A stretch of 13,552 bases of DNA from Hemicentrotus pulcherrimus (lineage: Eukaryota > Echinodermata > Echinoidea > Camarodonta > Strongylocentrotidae), in contig BEXV01000454.1 of NCBI GenBank assembly GCA_003118195.1, forward strand, positions 116,738 through 130,289. The letters are read 5' to 3'. Of the stretch, positions 8,600 through 13,552 are shown piece after piece. The number at the start of each line of letters is the position of its first letter. Within the stretch, counting starts at the first letter, position 1. The notes under the pieces were generated by a model. The model was given only the letters and a program-made list of their open reading frames with translations, searched no databases and was not told the origin of the DNA. A program made the translations under genes and the position numbers.

Positions 8600-8737
8600 T
8601 GGTTGGTTTTGCTATCATCTTTGTTTGTGTTTTGCTTAGTTTACTGTCTTTAAAAGGGAGGAATTAGCCTGTTCTACTTTTAAGTTGAATGTCAATGTTT
8701 TGTCAAAATATGATTTGAAAAAGAAATGTCTTTTTTA

Positions 8738-8792
8738 TAATGGATTATTTATTCAAAAAATCACATTGCAGCCCAAAGGCTGAATTGCACAA
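8738..8792 (-). mobile_element. Probable 3' tail of a LINE or its SINE partner
   Basis: On the minus strand the sequence reads TTGTGCAATTCAGCC, loop TTTG, GGCTGCAATGTG, then T-rich sequence and GAATAAATAAT. A short GC hairpin (CAGCC/GGCTG, 8769-8773 with 8778-8782) followed by an AATAAA-like microsatellite tail is typical of the 3' ends of CR1/L2-type LINEs and SINEs that use their machinery. I recognise the form, not a named family. No reverse transcriptase fragment is visible upstream on that strand. The 5' limit of the fragment cannot be set. Confidence 0.4.
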
Positions 8793-9331
8793 TTTTTATA
8801 CAGATCTTTAACATAAAAACAGATTATAATGAACATGAGATGAATCAAATGATTTCTATAATCAAATGGAGACCTGGATAATTTCCTACGCAAGAAAGGC
8901 CCTACACGATTAAGAGAATTACATGATATCAGCCAATTACATTAATCACTGAGACGGTTTACTGTGTCAAGCAATGATTGATGTTAATACCTTAAGTGAA
9001 CCAGGCTTTCTTGCTTGACCAACCAATCAGTATACCAATATATTTATTGCTTCCATCTACAAACGTATGGCACCCATGAGACCTGAAATTAATACTGCTT
9101 TCATTCTAATGGACATCACTACAATTTGGCCCTCTAAATAGAATTCCCTCACAATATGCAATTAAAGGAATCATATTCCTCTAATCTATTTTTGTTCCTT
9201 TTGATCAAAATATTGTCTCTGGTATTCAGTAAGCCTCATCAGATAAATTAATTGTTATCATAGAACATATCAAAATATGTAGGACTATAAATATGTAAAT
9301 AAACATGTCATGGTCATGTTTAGGTGCAGTG
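8793..9331. other. AT-rich spacer, no feature seen
   Basis: No open frame or repeat could be supported here. Confidence 0.45.
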
Positions 9332-9461
9332 TTAAAGGAAACCAAAACCTTCATACTAAGTTACTTTTATTGTAAAGTTTAAGATATTTAAAAAATATCA
9401 GTGAAAATTTGAACAAAATCGGGCAAGAAATAAGGAAGTGAGAGCATTTTTAAATGACTAG

Positions 9462-9475
9462 TCACTAGAGGGCGG
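9462..9475 (+). promoter_or_regulatory. CTCF-like motif in left MITE arm
   Basis: TCACTAGAGGGCGG fits the vertebrate/insect CTCF core CCASYAGRKGGCRS at 13 of 14 positions; the first C is T. Mirrored by the copy at 9735-9748. Binding is inferred only from the motif. Confidence 0.35.
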
Positions 9476-9734
9476 TATTCAATTTGATGACATCATCTGT
9501 AAACAACTCTCCATGCCTTTTGTACATCAAATTTCATGTTTTTCCTTCTTTCTTGTGATTGAGATAATCTACTCCCCTGAAAGCAAGATATAGAATGCAA
9601 AATGATATTCTACTTCACATGTTATGAAGTCGGATCAAGAACACAAATAAATACGAAGAAAACAAACAAATTGTGAAATTTTATGTACAAAAGGCATGGA
9701 GAGTTGTTTACAGATGATGTCATCAAATTGAATA

Positions 9735-9748
9735 CCGCCCTCTAGTGA
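9735..9748 (-). promoter_or_regulatory. CTCF-like motif in right MITE arm
   Basis: Reverse complement of the left-arm motif with no mismatch. With 9462-9475 it forms a convergent pair, about 260 bp apart. Confidence 0.35.
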
Positions 9749-9878
9749 CTAGTCATTTCAAAATGCTCTCACTTCCTTATTCCTTGCCCGATTTTGTTCA
9801 AATTTTCACTGATACTTTTTAAATATCTTTAACTTTACAATAAAAGTAACTTAGTATCAAGGTTTTGGTTTCCTTTAA

Positions 9879-10587
9879 TGGTCATATTAATTGTTTATTG
9901 CTAATACATATAATTTCTGAATTACAGGTAAATTGTATCTCATGTGTAGTGGATAAATGTACAGAAAAAAATACTGGAGGTTAATTATCTTGTGGAATTA
10001 TTGAATGAAATGATCAATCCTCTACTGAGAAAGATATAATGCACAAAGGTTTCTTTGAAAATCGTAGATATAAAGGTGATTGAAAAAAAGGTGTTCAATA
10101 TTGATGCTAACAATATTTGTGAATATTGAGTATTGAAGTGGATAATGAATATCAATCAATTATGAATGTGTTTGGTTACCAAAGTGAATATTGTGAAATA
10201 TGATAGTGAAAACAATGAAAATATTTAAGAAAATTATAAGAACAAACAAGTGACTTGAGACAGAAGAGTTAGATATTACACTTTAAGATGAAACTGGTTA
10301 ATTTCAATTTAACAATGGGGTGAAAAAAATATAATATATAATGACCAAATTATTGGGTGAACTTTTATAAAATCATGAAGAATTACTCTGATATTGATGT
10401 GATATTTGTTAAAACAATATAGAATATGATTGTGGCTATCATAGTATTAAACATGTACAACACAAAAAAAACAACATTATATAAAATAAAACAAAGAAAT
10501 AGCGGGCCGACACCATGAATGGAGGAAAGAAATCCAAAATATATTTGGTATAAAAATCAAAAGATCTGAAACCTGAAGACCTTCTCA
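9879..10587. other. AT-rich spacer rich in AATATT words; possible 5' region of a plus-strand gene
   Basis: Between about 10090 and 10215 the motif GAATATTG or its complement recurs several times without a fixed period. At 10514 an ATG in good context (ACACCATGA) opens a frame of only 12 codons (MNGGKKSKIYLV). It lies upstream of the candidate coding exon at 10588 and would be an upstream ORF if transcription starts before it. No TATA box or initiator could be placed with confidence. Confidence 0.3.
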
Positions 10588-10743
10588 ATGTCAAATTATT
10601 CACAGAGCTGGAGGAAAAAACGGCGTGACAGAGAATTATTGTCAGGATCTCAGGATATAAATTTGAATAACAGTGGTCATAATGGCAGGATGCTGTCTTT
10701 TTGTATCATTGGAATTTTGTTGAGAAGTGATCACTCCTCAAAG
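10588..10743 (+). CDS. Candidate first coding exon of a small basic protein (unrecognised)
   Basis: ATG at 10588 opens 52 codons that end in AAG followed by GTGAGTA, a consensus splice donor (phase 0). The peptide starts MSNYSQSWRKKRRDRELL: a strongly basic cluster, then a polar Asn/Ser/Gly stretch, then a hydrophobic segment (MLSFCIIGILL, about residues 34-44). An alternative reading has an acceptor at TTATTCACAG (to 10602), making this an internal exon starting at Ser-Trp-Arg. The next in-phase candidate exon is 12118-12255, which would imply an intron of 1374 bp. No known domain recognised. The basic cluster could be a nuclear-localisation-type signal, which is speculative. Confidence 0.28.
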
Positions 10744-10884
10744 GTGAGTAAAAGCCGAATAAGCAAGCACAAGGCACAGATTTACTGCAAGTCGAGATGT
10801 ACATTTCATGGATGTCTCATTTAAAAAGGAATTGAATTATTTTGACTTATTATTTTGACCAAACAAACCATCAGACTGACTGAC

Positions 10885-10886
<2 letters not shown>
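10744..10886. other. Start of the candidate plus-strand intron
   Basis: Follows the GTGAGTA donor. Open reading continues for 26 more codons to a TAA at 10822-10824, so an unspliced 78-codon product is possible but less likely than splicing at the consensus donor. Confidence 0.25.

Positions 10887-10921
<35 letters not shown>
10887..10921. repeat. (GA)n microsatellite
   Basis: About 17 uninterrupted GA units. Read on the minus strand, this and the purine-rich DNA to 11260 produce overlapping Ser/Leu/Cys-rich open frames of 87 to 149 codons, which I treat as low-complexity artefacts. Confidence 0.95.
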
Positions 10922-10924
<3 letters not shown>

Positions 10925-11216
10925 GGAAGTTCAGATTCGTTAAAGAACCAGGAGGGGTACCAATGATGGAAGTCAACACAAAATAAGAAAGTAAACAAAG
11001 TCACAAAAAACATTAATAAGGTGTCAAGTGGCAGGGAAAGCAGGTGGGCGAGAAGGGGGTGCGGAAGGTGGTGAGGGGGGTAAGTGATCCAGACAAAACA
11101 AGAAATACAGGAAACACAAAAATAAACCCAAAACAAAAAATGAAACGATAAAGCAGGAGCAAGGATGGCAACGATCCAACAGTTGAAAGGAAGACGCTTG
11201 AAAATGCAGGTACATG

Positions 11217-11259
11217 TGAACAGACAGACAAACAGACAGACAGATGAACAGAAACAGAC
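11217..11259. repeat. Degenerate (ACAG)n microsatellite
   Basis: Repeated ACAGACAGACA words with AAAC and ATGA interruptions. Polymorphic length is likely. Confidence 0.85.
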
Positions 11260-11460
11260 ATGCTGCCTGGTAACATGAAGTCTCACCCATATACTTTACC
11301 ACAAACGAACAAGCCACGGCAATACAAGGGAACTGGGTTGTAGCCATGCTTATATAAAGCAAGCCTACCATAATACCACTTTACTATATACTGACACAAG
11401 TGGTATATGTAGTAGAAGTAGTAAATATTGAACAGGACTGCTTGGGTTTGCGATTGATAC

Positions 11461-11556
11461 CTTAAAACTACCGACCTTGGACGTGTTCCCTGGTTCCATC
11501 ACTTTACGAATCCTGGCGATGTATTGTTCAGGTGGCGCTTTAGCACTGACCTTTTC
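11461..11556 (-). CDS. Candidate internal exon of an unrecognised minus-strand gene
   Basis: On the minus strand a good 3' splice site (CATTTCTTCTCTCCAG) is followed by a phase-0 frame that includes AKAPPEQYIARIRKVMEP. Two donors fit: AAG/GTCGGT after 81 nt (27 codons, ending at 11476) and AAG/GTATCA after 96 nt (32 codons, ending at 11461). Both keep phase 0, so alternative use would add or drop five residues. The segment is more GC-rich than its flanks, and the peptide looks like a conserved surface helix with a Pro-Pro cap. I do not recognise the family. Its outgoing phase suits the candidate exon at 3405-3484 and the terminal candidate at 7638-7688. It lies, on the opposite strand, inside the candidate plus-strand intron 10744-12117. 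Confidence 0.48.
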
Positions 11557-12117
11557 CTGGAGAGAAGAAATGAGAAGGACAAAATTATCAATAAAACATA
11601 AAAATGCATTCACATATAACTTTGTATCTCATTTTGTTATGATTCATTGTACTTGCCTATATCATCATAAAATGAACACAAATTCGTGCTGTATTATCAT
11701 TCAAGTGATTTTCATTTAGAAAAATTTGTAAAAAGGACCGTTTTATCTTTTTAAAAGACATTTGATTAATAATTTGTAAAAAGAATGCATATGGAATAAT
11801 GCCTTCCTTCCCTCATCAAAACAAGATAGAAAGACAGCATTATAAATCTACTTCCTGATTCAAGGTTTTAATATATATGTTATTTCCTTTTTTCTTCATT
11901 AATTCAAAGCACATATTAACTTGAAAGGTTGATTCCTTTATGATTTTCAAATTTTCAAACAATTTTGAAATCAGAAATACATGTATACCTTCAGCTGTCA
12001 ATGTGTGCCTTTGAACTTGAACCTAAATGCCATTGTGAAATTGTTAAAAGCAGGATAACATATCTAAGCTTGTGATATCTTCATAATCATTGCTCATCTC
12101 CATTTTGTCTTCATCAG
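11557..12117. other. AT-rich intron-like spacer
   Basis: No repeat or supported open frame. The plus-strand side ends in a long pyrimidine-rich acceptor, described with the next exon. Confidence 0.4.
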
Positions 12118-12255
12118 ATAGGTGAAAAGAATGACTTGACAGGATTTAGAAACATCCTAGCGGACGCCAGATGTCAGAAAATTCAAGCCCAAACAAAACA
12201 ATGTTTCGGAAAGAAGATGTGCCAAGTTGTATTAGTCTGGAAGAGAAGGACTTGA
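12118..12255 (+). CDS. Candidate terminal coding exon of the small plus-strand gene
   Basis: A long pyrimidine-rich stretch, CTCATCTCCATTTTGTCTTCATCAG, forms one of the best 3' splice sites in the window. Behind it, phase 0, 45 codons run to TGA. The peptide includes IGEKNDLTGFRNILADARCQ in its N-terminal half and three cysteines in a Lys/Gln-rich C-terminal half, ending basic. Joined in phase to 10588-10743 it gives about 97 residues. Caution: a second plus-strand frame (12150-12278) and a minus-strand frame behind a good acceptor (12236-12146) are also open and protein-like over the same bases. I can say the segment looks exonic but not be sure of strand or frame. Three AATAAA words at 13201-13229 are a possible, distant poly(A) region. 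Confidence 0.3.
   Translation: MGEKNDLTGFRNILADARCQKIQAQTKQCFGKKMCQVVLVWKRRT
12146..12236 (-). other. Alternative minus-strand exon reading of the same segment
   Basis: On the minus strand, TCAAGTCCTTCTCTTCCAG is a strong acceptor. After one base, 29 codons run to TAA, including LGTSSFRNIVLFGLEFSDIW. It needs a phase-2 incoming junction. This competes with the plus-strand exon 12118-12255; both cannot be the main coding strand, though antisense transcripts are possible. Confidence 0.2.
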
Positions 12256-13288
12256 ATGCGTTTCCTATCTTTCCTTAATTCTTTTATGCTATCAAAACAT
12301 CCATTCTAGAGTAAAGGTTTCCTTTAGCTTTTTGTAGCTTTTTATTCAATTATATGGGAAGATACACATCTCTTGGAAAGGATGTTGCAAGGGTTATTTC
12401 AAGTTTTGCAAGATTTGTAAAGCTTGATTTCTAAATCTACAGATCTTTCTCTCTCAGTCATGTTTAAAACTACACATACATATAATGAATGCCAACTTTA
12501 AAATGTTGAAACTGTATTATCCAACATCAGATTATCTGCAAATTTTCAATGATCTGTGATACCAACGTTTCTGCTTTTATGAAAGTCAACCCAATACTAA
12601 TGAGTAACTTGGACATTCTTGAAGTCAATGAGACTTAAAAATTAGAGCACCATCTTAATCAATATAGGTAAAAGTGTCTGCTTAGAACCAGAAGGGCACT
12701 AACTCCATATGACATTACATCTGTATATTAATAATGCCCTTCTAAGTGTAGAAACTCAAAAATTGTCATTTTATTAACTGTTTTAGTCATTGTATCTTGG
12801 AGGTTTCAGTACCTTCCTGGTCTTAGCGGGGAATGTTGGCCGTAAGGGTTAGTGTAGCTTTGAAGGAAACATCACATTAAGTATGAGAGGTGTTACTATA
12901 AAAAAAGAGATATCAGGAAGACCACATGTTGGTCTAACATCCTAGTTGAGATCTACTCAACGTGAGATTTCTCTTTCCTTTAACCTTTTGCTTACTTTCT
13001 TCGCCTCTCTGAGAGGTCACTAGTTTGACAAACATGCAATTTTGCACAAAACAATAGGGACCAATTAACACAACGGCTTTGTAAAATTACAAATATTTGG
13101 TCTTTAGTAGCTCAATAACAACACTTTTAAGAAAGATATAGATTAATCTTGCACTAGAAACAGTTGATTAATTTTGAAACTTTTGGTCTATCCCATGATA
13201 AATAAAATGCAGAATAAAATTGGAATAAAATTTGGAGCAGGGAGACATTTTGTTTGGAATATAAAGAGTTAAGAAAAAAAAACTTTTT
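12256..13288. other. AT-rich spacer; contains one hairpin repeat and an AATAAA cluster
   Basis: Apart from the hairpin repeat at 12681-12746 I see no gene. GTTGAGATCTACTCAAC near 12944-12961 is a small palindrome. AATAAA occurs at 13201, 13213 and 13224 on the plus strand, which could serve poly(A) addition for a plus-strand transcript. Confidence 0.4.
12681..12746. repeat. Short hairpin repeat, copy C
   Basis: The left end is CTTAGAACCAGAAGGGCACT. The right end, read on the minus strand, is CTTAGAAGGGCATTATTAAT, so AGAAGGGCA pairs and the right arm lacks about five bases. AGAACCAGAAGGGCA matches the end motif of the copies at 26-87 and 3612-3661. Confidence 0.5.
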
Positions 13289-13330
13289 ATAACATTTTAT
13301 GCAATGGGTATAACATTTAATGCAATGGGT
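13289..13330. repeat. 21-bp tandem duplication
   Basis: Two adjacent 21-bp units of the form ATAACATTTTATGCAATGG(GT), differing at one base. Because 21 is a multiple of three, short frames through it are preserved (for example the plus-strand frame ending MGIDWLYELHAFKLGRVFK before a TAA at 13372), but no gene context supports coding. Confidence 0.8.
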
Positions 13331-13552
13331 ATTGACTGGCTGTACGAGCTGCATGCATTCAAACTAGGACGGGTTTTCAAGTAAGAGGACACCAACAAAA
13401 TAGCCGCAGCTGTGAATAAAATAGAACCACTCATGAATACATGCATTCCTATTTCAATGCAAGATAGTCTCTTAGGTGTGAAATGTACTTTTTGTTCATT
13501 CTAAAGAGGCTTTTTCCTCTAAAAAAGAAAAGTTTAGATCTGTTCTGTATGT
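13331..13552. other. Spacer to window end
   Basis: A 19-codon frame (ATG 13325) ends at TAA 13382, and the same spot reads as a splice donor (TTTTCAA/GTAAGAGG). Otherwise nothing supported. Confidence 0.25.

Larger units (their letters stand above)
9332..9878. mobile_element. 547-bp foldback MITE with TTAA ends
   Basis: Left arm 9332-9536 and right arm 9674-9878 (205 bp each) are reverse complements with about six mismatches (97% identical), enclosing a 137-bp centre. Both ends read TTAAAGGAAACCAAAACCTT. TTAA at both edges is the target duplication expected of piggyBac-type insertion, although TTAA may also be part of the terminus. No transposase is present. The arms contain GATGACATCATC (itself palindromic) and TCACTAGAGGGCGG, a near-match to the CTCF consensus, at 9462-9475 (plus) and 9735-9748 (minus). 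The style resembles abundant TTAAAGG palindromes I recall from echinoderm genomes. The high arm identity suggests a fairly recent insertion. Confidence 0.85.

Noticed and set aside
10837..11371. Overlapping minus-strand frames of 87, 115 and 149 codons
   Set aside because: Produced by translating (GA)n, purine-rich and (ACAG)n low-complexity DNA in several frames; Ser/Leu/Cys-rich with no domain.

Overview
This window looks like intronic or intergenic DNA from an animal genome. It is AT-rich, has no long open reading frame, and carries palindromic miniature transposons, pol III-type (tRNA-like) repeats, microsatellites and scattered short segments bounded by good splice signals. The style of the repeats (a TTAA-ended long palindrome, short hairpin repeats, (GA)n tracts) suggests a marine invertebrate deuterostome. 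An echinoderm such as a sea urchin is my best guess. That is inference from repeat style, not a confirmed identity. One ambiguous base (N, position 1256) at the edge of a (TC)n tract points to a draft shotgun assembly. I see no bacterial operons, rRNA, functional tRNA, CRISPR array or virus genes.

Possible genes. On the minus strand, two segments have good 3' and 5' splice signals and compatible reading phase: 11556-11461 (or -11476) and 3484-3405. They could be consecutive internal exons of one minus-strand gene separated by a long intron. I do not recognise the protein. A third minus-strand segment (7688-7638) has a strong splice acceptor and a short frame ending in a stop, so it could be an alternative terminal exon. 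On the plus strand, an open frame with a consensus splice donor (10588-10743) and a frame behind a strong acceptor (12118-12255) are in phase with each other. They make a candidate two-exon gene for a small basic protein of about 97 residues. All of these are predictions from splice signals and phase only.

Mobile DNA, from left to right. A dispersed short hairpin repeat has members at 26-87, 3612-3661, 5341-5418 and 12681-12746. Two tRNA-like SINE heads lie at about 3003-3064 and 3318-3392, both minus strand. Two copies of one CACTA-ended palindromic element sit at 3683-3895 and 6457-6650 in opposite orientation, and one has a precise 19-bp deletion in one arm. A 160-bp element with TACAGTCAA ends and a 70-bp internal period lies at 5924-6083. 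A degenerate 120-bp tandem repeat spans about 7690-8010. A probable LINE/SINE 3' tail lies at 8738-8792, minus strand. A 547-bp foldback element with TTAA ends fills 9332-9878; each of its 205-bp arms carries a CTCF-like motif, and the two motifs face each other.

The rest is AT-rich spacer with microsatellites at 1257-1310, 5126-5158, 8583-8599, 10887-10921 and 11217-11259, a G-rich telomere-like patch at 4812-4890, and a 21-bp duplication at 13289-13330. The best candidates for something undescribed are the CACTA-ended miniature family, the TTAA foldback with paired CTCF-like motifs, and the small two-exon plus-strand gene model.
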